Assembly: GCA_013339765.2 (NCBI GenBank)
Contig: CM023450.1
Span: 43,023,745-43,087,744 of the forward strand
Direction: 5' to 3'
Length of the DNA: 64,000 nt
Source of the DNA: Haemaphysalis longicornis
Taxonomy: Eukaryota > Arthropoda > Arachnida > Ixodida > Ixodidae
How positions within the stretch are numbered: the first letter of the stretch is position 1; each line of letters starts with the position of its first letter. The notes beneath the pieces are model-generated. The model was not told the DNA's origin. It saw only the letters and a list, made by a program, of their open reading frames with translations, and searched no databases. A program made the translations under genes and the position numbers. This document shows, piece by piece, positions 13,316-24,612 of this stretch.

Positions 13316-13405
13316 AAACTACTGGCACCGCCAGGGATCGAACCTGAGCTCGAAGAGAAGCGGAGCGAGAGCCCGTCGGCTTACGGCAAAGCTACGCCCA
13401 CACGT
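13316..13405 (-). repeat. tRNA-like sequence, possible second SINE family
   Basis: The minus strand contains gtagctttgccgtaagccga, which loosely resembles an A box, then about 25 bases on the B-box-like ggttcgatccctggcggtgc ending in a CCA-like gcca. The anticodon arm does not fold in an obvious way, so this is not a credible functional tRNA. It may be the head of a SINE. The neighbouring bases (13253-13316) hold short tandem repeats of a ggctactac type. Confidence 0.35.
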
Positions 13406-13499
13406 GGAGACGGGGAGACAGACGGTGGTTTGGATTCAGCGTCTGGGGAGGGGGAGGGCACTTTTTGGAGGCGACACATGAAACAAGAGTGAGGGGGAG

Positions 13500-13737
13500 G
13501 CAGAGAGAAAGATGACACCATAGCCGCGCGTGCCGCCCTCCTCCTCACCTTTCGAAAGACGCTCCTCTCCTTTATTTTTCAGCCGACGCTCCTGCGTTCT
13601 TCCGGGACGCCGCCCCGCGAATTCCATGTAACGGCTGGCAGAGTCTCTGGTTTCCCTCTTTGTAGAGCCACGTGTGTTAATTCAAGTGACGCCGCATGGG
13701 TAATCCTTGTGGGCGTTGTTCACAGCTTCGCAGTCCA
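13500..13737 (-). repeat. Dispersed repeat family R1, inverted copy
   Basis: The reverse complement matches the plus-strand copy at 22125-22365. Shared blocks, in the same order, are catgcggcgtcacttgaatt, gtggctctacaaagaggg-type sequence, tgccagccgttac, gggcggcgtcccg, gcgtcgg and gaggagcgtctttcgaa. About 240 bp is shared with indels. Family unknown. Confidence 0.75.
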
Positions 13738-13814
13738 ACGACCTTCACAGCGTGGATTATAACCAAATTTTATTTCGCTCCGTGTTTTTGCCACGCGGAA
13801 TCACTCCGTTCGGC

Positions 13815-15167
13815 TTAAAGGGACACTAAAGGCGGAATGAAATTTTTTTTTTTGTTCGACGAGCAACGATGCGTTGTTTCCTGAGAAATAAATAAGCAAA
13901 GCTGTTATTTCTCTCACCCGCTTCTCTCTTCATTTTTTCATGACGTAGCCGCCGCCGCGTCAAAAACTAGGAGTGAAGCACCGGCAGCCTCCGTGCGGTC
14001 TACAGCGTAAACGCTGTCAAGGGTAGGTTTTACGCCTCCGAGCCATGGCGAACTACGGCTGGTTTCTCTGGCCGAAGGTACGACGTTTGTGATTTTTCAC
14101 CGACGGAATGAGAAACGCTTTTAAATGGTCGTTCGGTCGGTGTGCCCGCCTACTCCGGATTTCTAGACCCATCCAGCCGGCTTCCAGCTAGAGAAGCCTC
14201 TTTTAAAGCAACGAGCACCCTTTCGAATATCAAGTGCGGCGTCCCGAGATCCCGGCGTGTGTCATCAGGAAGGCGCCTTCATTTAACCTCGTCTAGCCAT
14301 CGCAGCGATCTCATAATTCCTCTCGCACGGCCCCAACCCAGCATGAAGTAAACGCTCCTTACGGCAACCGTGTCGGCAGTCATTGTCCGCGCTCCCCAGG
14401 CTCAAACATACACGGGCAGAGCGACGCACGCTTTACGGATTATCAACGGCGGCTCGAGGTGAACGGCTGGATCGGTCAGCTAACCACTCTCAGTAAGGTC
14501 ATTTCAGGGGCAATTATGTTCGAACCGGGCGCGCTTTACCGATAGCAACACTGTAAATAAAGGGTTAGTCCTCCTCCCACCACTCCCCCGCACGCGGAGA
14601 ACGGGATATTGTAAGCTCGGGCGGCTCGTTTAACCACCTCCAGTGCATCTTGTTCCGTTTTTAGATTAAAATGACGGCATTTTAGCTGCTTCCTGCCTGG
14701 TACATCGCTTGCAGAAACTCGGGCGCTCACTGTCGTAGGTTATTGACTTCGTTAATAGCGCACTGGTGCTTCTCGAAAACGAAACCGAAAGCATGATGGC
14801 TGACTGAGAGTGAGCGAAGCAGACTGCCTCGCGGTGTATAACTGTAGGCCATGTCTTTCAGATACGATGAGCTCACGGAAAGCTCTCATGTACGTTTATT
14901 TGCACGTGCTGTACCACTTAGGAACTGTGTATTTCAGGAAAAGATCTATAGCTGTTTCTCCAATGAGCTTTCGCCGTTCACCACTTTTGTGACGTCACAA
15001 ACCATAGTACCCAAAAGCGTATGGGGCGTCGTCCCATGTTTTCACGTTTCTGGCTTTTTCTGTATTATTAAGCAACTGCTAGTTGCGGGAGTGGTGTACT
15101 TTAGATTCTCAGCACCGTAATCCATCGATACAGGCCGACTTGTTCTCACCCTTTAATGTCCCTTTAA
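13815..15167 (+). mobile_element. TTAA-flanked non-autonomous DNA transposon, family 2
   Basis: A 1345-bp element (13819-15163) between TTAA direct repeats (13815-13818 and 15164-15167). The terminal inverted repeat AGGGACACTAAAGG matches the right end with one mismatch. Internal frames (14142-14351, 14851-15120 plus) do not resemble a transposase. A truncated, inverted copy lies at 43675-44093. The start AGGGAC resembles that of family 1, which suggests a shared mobilising enzyme (inference). Confidence 0.85.
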
Positions 15168-18100
15168 CAGGATCACCGAGTACAAGTAACACGGCTGCAT
15201 TGAAAGCGTACGTGCTCAGAGAGCAGACGCTCGGTGGGTTGCTAAATCCATTTCTTCGGTAGAAGCCTGCACATACCTCGTTCCACTTTCAGAGCCGTAG
15301 AGCAGAAAAGATAGAGAAAACTTGAATTCACTTGTCATCCTTTTTTTTCTCTATTCCGTGAGAGAAAAGTGTGTGCAGCCTAGTTTTGCTGAGCACGCAT
15401 CATTTCTCCAAGAAATGGAGGCCCTGAAGACATCTCCCTTGAGGCGATAAACATATACAGGTACAAGAACACCAACCATCTATACAGAACGGCCACTTCT
15501 CTCCGATGGTGGAATATGAACAAACAAACAAAAATAGGGGAATATTAGAACTGGAAGCATTTCGACGTAAACAGGAGGAAACGCAAGGAAGCGATTACAA
15601 AACCCATCTGTCGGACTATCGACGAGGCCGCGGGTCTGTCGGGTAGCTTGATGCAAGGCTATACCTCATTTACGTCGTTTTCTTCGCCTTTAAGCTCACA
15701 TATTCCGCCTGCGTATTGTTTGCGCGTTTCGGCTGCCCATTGTATATCGCCTACACTTCGTCCCTAATGGCTGTTCCGCAAGGAACGTCTGCCGGCGATG
15801 GCTTGTCGCTCAGAGACGTCCCGCTTTGTCATCAGAACCCGATAAACCCGCTGTTTCGTAATGTGACTATGTTACTGCGCGGTGTGCGGGCGATTTCCAG
15901 TTCCCTCTACAGCGTAAGCGCAATTCCGGGCCACGAAAAGCCTTTTACGTAGCGGAGATCACACTTCGCGCACAGAAGCAGCGCATATCATTGTTTTTGG
16001 TTCTTTGCCGCAAAACTCATAGTATACCAGTTCCCGCCTACAGATATATGCTTAACCACTTCGCCTTTATTCTGAAGGTTTTCGGATTCCTGACGACCCT
16101 GAATCAACACTCCTGTGTATCAACCTGCTTCGAGCATGTGCCGACCACTGCTGAGAGAGAGAGAGAGAAAGAGAGAGAATATTTTGAATGATCGGAAGCA
16201 GATATGTGCGGTGGGGATGTTGGGATTACTGTGGGAAGATATTTACAGAACTCCCTAGTAACAGTGGTTGCAACTATCTTAGAGTCTAGATATTGTTTAT
16301 TTGGTAACCTCAATTTTTACATGCCGTAGGTTCATTCTCAACTCCTGTCAAAACATATACGGGGAGCTTGCTTGGACAACCACGTCTTCACGCCTGCGAT
16401 ATCCAGGACAACCAGGGGTAAAAGTGTCGGGTTATTTACCGCAGGTAACTATTGTCGGTTTTATCTTTCACCACGGTAATGATTTACATGACGTTGTTCT
16501 GCGCGTACTGTGAGATGGCACCAGTGCGCGGCTGCCTTCCTCGCAATTTTCAGGCACATTACGCTGCCATAATGCAGCGTAAAGCGGAGAAACAAGCAAC
16601 AGATTAATTAAGAATGCAGCGGAAAGCGAAGAAAGGAGCAACAGGTTTGTTAACCAATTGCTGGGGTTAGTGACTGTTAAACTTGTTTTATTTCGTGGTA
16701 TTTGCCTGGTTCATTAAATTGTGGAGGAGCACGGAAATGAGAGGCTTGAAAGGGAAGACGCCAGCGGACCCTCATATTAAAATGATTATTGAAGAAGGGA
16801 AACATCGTTTCGTCGTCTAACAAAAGTCACAATATCAAATAAATGTTTCATCATTTCATTCAAGCCGAACATTAATGAACCTTTTACGTTGGCTTCGAAA
16901 TTACGATCCAATCGCGAACGTTGGTATATAATGACGTCATTTGAATGAGCGGGATAGTTTTCTTGGGAGTTATCCCGGCACATCTTCTGTTTTCCTATTA
17001 TATCTAGTCTAAACTCAGTTTGCTTTAAAATATTCGATTTCATTACTGAGACGTAGAGGATCTTCGGAATGAAGGAAAGCTACGTGTTGTCATTGGATTC
17101 GCTTCGAGGATCATAACGGCGCCCGAATTATGCCAGAGGCACGTGCACTGAGTTTGATTTCCGTTCCTTTTCCAGCTGGTTTTGTAGCCCTCCTTTTAGT
17201 GTCAAGATAACACGCGCGCTCCAGCAGTGTCCCATATTCTCTATATTTATGGCAACGAGCTATGTACACAATTCACCTAAATATTCAAACTTAAAAAAAT
17301 GTGCACCGGTAACAACACGCGGATTTGCACAGCCATGACCAGTTTCTTATAGCTTAGTTGACCTCCCACTCATCTTCTTATGGGCGGTATCTCTCTTATA
17401 CTTCTTTCTTGGCGGGGTTTTATTGTGCAAACTACGCCAATGTTTAAACCCATTTTGTCGTATCGATAGATTCCAGACGTAAAAGTCCTCTTCGGGAAAT
17501 CCTCAAAAAACTTTGAACGAGTCTTCGCTGCCCCATTTCGACTCTTTTTTTTATATTCAACGCTCGCCTCAGCCAACTTTTTGTGCAACGATAATAATGC
17601 AGCACAAACAAAGAGAATGGAGAGGATAACAAGGAGGTTGGAAGGTAGAATACGCAGTTGGTATCACGGGGGGAAGCCACGCAACGGCCATGTACATGCG
17701 GCGCTCCTTCCCGCGAGCTTTACAACGCACAAGGGAATTTCGGTCTCGCTTTGCGCCACTGAATTTACTGCCGATTTGTTACAACCAACTCCGTACGATT
17801 CTTCTTGACGCTCAAATTTGACCTTTTTCGTTTCATTTAACTTTTGCTATGGCTATACATTCCGGGAGCCTCTACGCTGCATAGAGGAATCGGTGCTTCA
17901 GGCCCTCTTAACATGTTTAGAGCAGACCAAAAAGTTTTGCATTTGCCATTTTCTGGTGCGACATTCTCAGCATTTTTTGCAACCTGATCCGACATCTGTT
18001 GTTCGGAAAAAAAAAACATAGTGATCCAGTAAATTTCCAATAAAATGTTTCTTTTCATTTTTTATCTGTATATTCACATGGGTGCATTTTACGTGTTAAG

Positions 18101-18977
18101 TCAAATGTCATAAGTCTGAACCGTTTCTTTTTTTAAACAGTAAATGATATTTTTATCGAGTTTCTCATGGGGTGCTTGGCTTTTAAATGAGCAAGAAACT
18201 TTCTTCTTGTAAAAACATTTTGTTGCTGTAGGAGTTGAGGGTTTGAGTCGTCAAACCAGCGTAGCTTTATGGGGCACGTCACAGTGTGAAAGAAACACTG
18301 CGAAAACTGAAGGGATGGTGCGCAAGAAGTGATGTCCTGCTTTTCTTACCGAAAAGGTAGTGACCTTCTTGCATCGCGGAGTTTAATTTTAAATCATACA
18401 TGATGCTGTTCGTTACTAGTTTCTTGTAACTACAATCGAGGGACACCGGTCGCGTCCCGAACGTTCGTCTGATCACTGCAGGACCTCACTAACTGACGTA
18501 AATGGCTGTGGGCGCACATTCTCCATATCCACCGCCCCAACCTTCAACATCTTCACCATCATCATCACAGTTGTTATCATCACTATACTATTTGTTCCTC
18601 TTTTTCCAAATTTGACGTTTACCTTGAGTAGCATGCTGGGTGTATTCGTTCGGCTAGGATCACCCATCTCATTAGGGATTGTTCTCCTACAAGAACTTCG
18701 TTGTCCGTATGTCCAGTGACACCAAGGTTAGGTAGGGCGCAGCGTCACTGTTTCACGCGTCACCATCACTGCGTCACTATTTTCCAGTTCGCCAATCAAC
18801 GTCATGCAAACGTCATGAAACGATATTAGGGAAATGGACCAGGGGGAGGGAAGGAGGGGGAACGCCCTATTTATTATGTACATTTTAAGCTATTGAGACA
18901 CCTTTGGCCAGAAATAAACGGTGAACGAGTACAGGAGGGCCATACTCTCACGGCACCGTGTGTTAATTTTTTTAACC
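15168..18977. other. Unassigned AT-rich sequence
   Basis: About 3.8 kb without a recognised gene. Small features only: an imperfect (GA)n at 16143-16176 and a local duplication of an aatgcagcg(t/g)aaagcg(g/a)agaaa unit at about 16571-16605 and 16614-16645. Confidence 0.45.
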
Positions 18978-19259
18978 ATGTTATTCAAATACAGCTTTTT
19001 TCCACGTGTTGTAGAGCAATGGAACATACTTGCTGACTCCACCCGCTCTCTTTCTTTGTCTGCATTTGTATCTGCTGTTTCTTAATACGCACCAATATAT
19101 CCATGCCGTCACTGTGTTCATTATAGTGTGTATTTGGAGTTCTTGTTATTTTTCCTTTTGTGTGGTTGTGTTGAACGATTTCAGTGTACGTTGTACGGGT
19201 TGATGAATGCTTTGTATGCCCCACTGTTGCGATAGCCCCATGGGGTGGCAGTATGCATG
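18978..19259 (+). mobile_element. LINE 3' end (plus strand)
   Basis: The reading frame 18978-19085 ends a LINE polyprotein: FFPRVVEQWNILADST is the conserved C-terminal phrase of CR1/Jockey-like reverse transcriptase proteins, followed closely by the stop. A 3' UTR of about 170 bp contains catggggtggcagtatgcatg and is followed by the (AAAT)n tail. No upstream RT was found, so only the terminal few hundred bases were inserted. Confidence 0.7.
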
Positions 19260-19261
19260 AA

Positions 19262-19316
<55 letters not shown>

Positions 19317-19319
19317 ATA
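19260..19319. repeat. (AAAT)n microsatellite, LINE tail
   Basis: About 15 units immediately after the LINE 3' UTR on the plus strand. It is best explained as that element's tandem tail. Confidence 0.93.
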
Positions 19320-19679
19320 CGAAATATCTATAACCAAAGTGGAAAGGTTTACATGGCGTCACCTCTCCTTGTTTGTCACGTGTTAGAAAGAAAATGTTTC
19401 CTATTCGGCCAACTGCTTTTCTCCTAGTTAATGTAGACTGTGGATTGCCACCGTCTTACAACTGTTATGGCCTTGGCAAAAGCCTGCCAGAAATTATAGC
19501 CTGTTTTGCTATGGCTATCAACCACGGTCATTCCGCGATGGCGCGAGTGACCCGGCGAAGCGGGCACGTAGATATATTGCTGTTATTAGAGGTTACTACA
19601 TTATCAGTGGAGGTATAATTTAACAGCAGAGGTGTTTAAGCTTTTGGCTGCGCCTTCCATATGCAGAAAAAAAAAATAC

Positions 19680-20199
19680 CGCACGCAAGTACCCGCGTGG
19701 GGGTTTGGCCAGAAATCGTGTATAAGGACGACTAATGTGCCCCCAACGCAAAACTGTCAATAAGAAACTTAAGCACATGCATGAAAAAAAAAAAAAAGAC
19801 CCTACAATCACAAGCGAGAATAAGTAAAGATTCGGAAGAAGAGGATGGAACAGAAGAATGGTCTTTTTGAACAGGAAAAGAAGAAAGGCTAACAGGGCTG
19901 GCGCCGAGTCTCAGATGCGCATCCAGAATTTCGCGCGGGCTTGCGCCACGTGAGGGACTCGCAAAAAGAAAAGAAGACCCACGTGGGGTATTGGCCAGGA
20001 ATCGGGTGTAAGGAAGACTATAATGCGCCCGCTACATAAAACTGTAAATTACAAACTTAAGCATTTAAATGAAGAAAGGGCACATAATCACAAGCGAGAA
20101 TTGGTAAAAAATTCGGAAGTAGAAGTTGGAACAAAACGAAAAGCTTTTTGAACTGAAAAAGAGTAAAAGCTAAAGGGTTGGTGCCTATCCTCAGATACG
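19680..20199. repeat. Diverged tandem pair, probably LINE 3' UTR derived
   Basis: Two units, about 19688-19925 and 19980-20199, share phrases such as gtgggg(t/g)tttggccag(a/g)aatcg, aaactgt(c/a)aat, aaacttaagca and atcacaagcgagaat. The tail gcttgcgccacgtgagggac at about 19935-19955 also resembles the LINE segment at 20640-20670, and a similar block occurs at about 45098-45190. The shared source is likely a LINE 3' end. Confidence 0.6.
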
Positions 20200-20690
20200 A
20201 GAGAGAGAGAGAGAAAGCTCTTTATTAGAGGAGAAAGCTGAAATGTTTGCCGGAATCGTACCACCGACATGCTACTCGGCGGGGGAATGGGTAGGGGAGA
20301 GTAGAAAAAGCCCTATAGATAAAGGGAGAAGAAAGAGAAGAGAAGAAGGAAAAAAAAAAAAACGGGCATCATGTAGTTTGTGTGAACAGTTCGACGAACG
20401 TCATGTTATCAGTAGTTTAAATCTGCTCAGTGACGCCGATCTCACCCAGGTATTCAAACAACGCCTTTAGTGCTTTGCGTTGTGCTGAAGGAGTGTGCCA
20501 GGGGCCAAGGAGCACTTGTAGGCTGATTGGTCCTGGGCGTAGGTGTTCGATCTTCTGCTCCAAAGGGCACCTTGCGAGCATGTAAGCGGGGTACTCTAGC
20601 AGTACGTGTTCCACGGTTTCTGGTGTCCATGCTTGAGCCTGAGCTTGCGCCTTGTGAGGGGCTCGCATAGAGAAATGAAAAAAAAAAAAA
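20200..20690 (-). mobile_element. LINE C-terminal region and 3' UTR
   Basis: The minus-strand frame 20417-20668 reads ETVEHVLLEYPAY then VLLGPWHTPSAQRK and ALFEYL, the region downstream of RNase H in I/R1-like tick LINEs. It lies about 200 bp before a 3' end that reads ctctaataaagagctttctc and runs into (CT)n, including a canonical AATAAA signal. The frame is open for 83 codons but the rest of the element is absent. Confidence 0.75.
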
Positions 20691-21007
20691 AAAAATTACC
20701 GAGCGCAGGTTCCTGTCAGCGTTTGAGCAAACAGCGTCGCCGACAAAGCGACTGTCGTCTGCTCCTGAAGTCACTCTCTCCGCCGGCCGTAACCTCCGCC
20801 GCGGCGGCGAAAGAACTCCGAGTGTGCCGCGCAAAATGGGGGATGGGGCGGTCAAAAAGCCCTGGGCGCCCGAAGAAGAGACGGTTTAGCAGGAAGCGCG
20901 CCACGCTGCCAGGCGAGAATGTCATCGCCCAGAAGAACAAGAAGACTAAATAATGCAGGTCTTTAACGGCGAGGGAGCGCTCCATAAAGACTTCATCATA
21001 AATACTG

Positions 21008-21066
21008 TATATATATATATATATATATTATATATTATATATATATATATTCGATAATATTATATT
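21008..21066. repeat. Interrupted (TA)n microsatellite
   Basis: TA dinucleotides with TTA interruptions, read directly. Confidence 0.95.
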
Positions 21067-21540
21067 AGGTTATTTATAACACATGGGACAGGATCAGTTC
21101 TGCAAGCTGGCTTTGATATTTTTTTAGGATGTCCAAAAGCGAACTTTTTCTTGTACATCGAGTACAAGACACACACACACGAAATTCTCAGTGTCCCGTA
21201 AAATGCACTAAACCCGAAGGAGGTGTTTGGGGGTCACCAATGGTAACCCAATATACATATTCTTAACCTTCCGATTTCTTTCTTCGTGACATTGTTCTCT
21301 TTTTTTGATGAGGATACGGGTCCTACATGAACTCGCTGGGAAATGGACAGGAACTTAGGAAACTCGTGTCATTCATGCCGTTCTCCGCCATAGTCATCTA
21401 TCTCTCATCTTTCCGGCTGTGCTTCCCCTCCGTCGCTTCCACCGCAGGGTAGCTGGCCAGGGCACTTCCTCAGGACGACCTGTCTGTCTTTCCTGTCACT
21501 AAAGATGGATTCTCTCTCTTTCTCTTTCATTAGAGCTTGC

Positions 21541-21763
21541 TTGAAACCTTCAAAGCGCACAAATAACGGGGACAGACAGGAGCACGCACAGGAGGAGAAT
21601 GGGGGGAAGGAGCATGCGCTAATTGGTACCATGTTTCTGTAATCTATGATTTGTGTTCATGTATAAATTTTGTGTTTTTTTCAATGCACCGGCAGTTGCG
21701 AGTAAGCGCTTGTGTGTGTCGCTCCTGCCTGTCCCCGTTATTTGTGCGCTTTGAAGTTTTCAA
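21541..21763. mobile_element. Hairpin (foldback) MITE-like element
   Basis: Arms of about 50 bp, 21541-21590 and 21714-21763, are reverse complements with few mismatches. Each contains caaagcgcacaaataacggg or its complement. The loop is about 120 bp and non-coding. The single strand would fold into a long hairpin. No clear target duplication was found. Confidence 0.75.
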
Positions 21764-22124
21764 ACATGCACACACTAGCCCAACTTGCGGTATTGCTTCA
21801 GTCCTTGCTTTCACGCATCGATAACGCTCGGATGCCTCGGGTTCCCCTCATTTTCAAAGTTACTCTATAAGAGAAAAATAGGAAGACGGAATTTTTCTAA
21901 TCAGTCGCCGGTTTCTTTGCTTACATGCCCTAATGAGTCCGGTAGGAAAAAAGGGCGTAAATCAAGCCGTCCTAAAGTATACCTAAAGGAAATTCACCGG
22001 AGGTACGTGCACAAAAGAAGTTTATATTCCTACAAAATTGTTTGCAGCCCTAAACTCACGCAAAAGAAACACAAAAAAATTGGCTCCAATCTACGCTGTG
22101 AAGGTGGGTAAAAAGCAAAGCTTT

Positions 22125-22365
22125 AAACGACACCCACAACAATTGCCCATGCGGTGTCACTTGAATTAACACACTTGGCTCTGCAAAGAGTGAAATCAGA
22201 GATTCTGCTAGCCGTTACCTCGAATTGACGGGGGCGGCGTCCCGAACGCAGCAGCGTCGGCCACAGCCGAGTTCGAGAGGCGGACGCCGCCGCTGTAGCC
22301 CGGCCGTGAGTCGGGAGAAAGAAAACTGAGAGGAGCGTCTTTCGAAGGGGAATACAGGGAAAACT
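22125..22365 (+). repeat. Dispersed repeat family R1, direct copy
   Basis: Best plus-strand copy of the repeat also seen at 6985-7072 and, inverted, at 13500-13737. It starts near cacccacaacaattgcccat and ends near gaggagcgtctttcgaaggg. No terminal inverted repeats or coding potential were seen. Confidence 0.75.
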
Positions 22366-24465
22366 AGCCATTTTTATGTGCTAGCTTGGGGCTACACCAC
22401 CGCGCGTCACAAGCGCAGACACCGAAACAATTGGGCATATGAGCTTAGTGATTTTCATTTATACCGATTTAAACTAGTCAGTTTAGTAAGTGCGAGAAAG
22501 CTGAGGGAACTTTTAGAATCGCTTTTTATCAGAAACCAGTTGCTATTTTCGCCTTTTGTAATACCTCTTAAAACACAACCGAATTGGTATTCACCAATTT
22601 AGAAAGCGGAGTCCCATTCGTGGCAAGGAGTGCGCAAAAGGTAGCGTTTCTTTGGCGGCCAGATGTCTGTATGTGGTTTGTACATTTTGTTTTCCCGCCC
22701 TGCAAACCAATGCTTAACGTATCTTTGCCGTACGACCACTTAATTACGTCGGGTGCGGGTTATCCAGGAGGTGCTTTCGAACAAGTTAATCAAGCCGGGT
22801 GAAGGCACCGCGCAATGGACGGAAAGCTGCACCAACACAGGCCCAAAACAACCGTCTCTAAAGCAGACGACAAAGCCGTACCGCCGACGCGCCCGCCAGC
22901 GAGCAGGCACCTCAGCGCAGAGAACGCTGAATAAATTCGCCGCGCCATCTACAGTGTGCTCCGCGGTCCACTTTGGGAGAGATGTGAAAGCCTGCGGACA
23001 AAACGATTTGGGCCTGCCAGTCATGGAGATCATTCAGCGGCAAGTTCGGAAATACATGTGAGGTGCAACACCCGGGTTTTTGGCTAAGGGAGAGGGGCCG
23101 CCGGCTCTGCTGTTTCTACAGCCTTGCACCGCTAATGCGTCATTTTGTTCTGCTATAGAACACTATAGTTGTGCTAGCGAAGTGAAAAGACTTGGGGTCT
23201 AGCCAAACGCCTGCCGGTGTGGTGCACTTTAATGTGAAAGCAATAAATGGTCCATTGCACGTAAAAGTCGGCGTCGGCGTCGGAAGCCGAGAAACGGCTA
23301 CTACGTGACTTCGAAGTGTTTCATGGCCCCAGTTCCTCATAAATAAAAACACAAGTAAAGGACCGCGTTTCTAGGCAGCGCCTGGGCCTGCGCAAAGCCA
23401 CGTGAAAAACGAAGTGTGCAGATGTGGCTGCGAGGGCGGGGTTGTAGCAAGTTCTCGCCCCAGTGACCCCATCCATGGGCGCAACAGCCCCAATGGTTTG
23501 CAATGCGAATCTGGAAAGAGCTCTCAGCAGTTTAAGTCATCACGGCGTTCACATTCCCACCTCATAAGGAAGGCTCAGGTGTTCCTGAAGATATCATGTT
23601 TTTTTTACCGTCGTTCTAGTTTGATGATTCAACCTTAAAAAGTAAAAACTGATAACCTGATATTGTGCAAGCAACAACTCCAACGTATCTGTTCTTCTGC
23701 CTCCCTGGTTTCTACTTACAAGTAAAAGCAAGAATTTCCGGAAGTTTCCTTTATACCCAACATGTAGGGCGATGCAAATGCCTCCTATTGATAAATTCGA
23801 GGCGATGTTGGAGGTGGCTGTATAAGTAGTAGCGACAAAAGCGGGTTCGATCGATTCTGACGTCACGAATGGCATTTCCGTAATCTCCCCTGAGAATTGC
23901 CCCCGTCTCTTCGCTGTGGTGGTGGACACGGCCCTCATGCTGTGTTTGCGCAGACAACTCGGCATGGGGGCGTGTGTACCCGTAGGGCACATCTGAACGC
24001 TCAGGGTTAACCATGGCGGTTGTTCAGCGGTCAAAATGGCTCGAAAAGTTTTCCGATTGATGCACCTATTTTCATTTGCTTGTTGGTTTTGCGTTAAGCT
24101 CGATTCCAAATCAGCGTAACTCGTGCGAAGGCCCGCAGGAAAATATTGACTTACTCTTAGAAGTGCTTACGTCCAGGGATTTCAGCCATTTTTAGTTCCT
24201 TTCCTTTCGTTAGTGGGTGAGCTATTTTTTGCTGTAGACCTCACCCCTCGCGGCAGAGAGTTGAGAAAGGCCGGAAATTAACGGGACCCTATCTGACCCT
24301 CGGGATCACTGTCGGTATATATTGGCTGTGAGTTCTGGAACTTCCTACAGTCTTGGAATCCTGTGGCCCAAGTTGTGTTGGCCTAAATTCACTTTTGCAA
24401 CTCGTCCTTTCTCCTACATTGTCTTCTTTTCGGCTTGAAAAATGCGGTGTTGTACAACTGGTATT
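22366..24465. other. Unassigned sequence
   Basis: Open frames at 22753-23061 plus and 23594-24109 minus are the longest, but neither resembles a known family and neither has convincing splice or start context. Confidence 0.4.
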
Positions 24466-24612
24466 TAGAGAGAGAGAGAGAGAGAGAGAGTTAGCAAGCA
24501 AGCGAGCAAGCAAGCGAGCAAGTGAGCGAGTGAGTGAGCACACAAGCGAGCAAACGAGCGAGCGAGCCAGCAAGCCAGTGAGCCTGCAAACCAGTAAGCC
24601 AGCAAGCCAGCT
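24466..24612. repeat. (GA)n followed by degenerate (AGCN)n repeat
   Basis: A short pure GA run is followed by about 115 bases of tetranucleotide units AGCA, AGCG, AGTG and AGCC. Its minus-strand translation is an artificial leucine/alanine-rich frame. Confidence 0.9.

Noticed and set aside
13316..13405. Functional tRNA gene
   Set aside because: A B-box-like phrase and CCA-like end are present, but no proper cloverleaf could be drawn; kept only as a possible SINE head.
23594..24109. 171-codon minus-strand frame
   Set aside because: No recognisable domain and no exon borders; uneven composition across the frame. Left unassigned.
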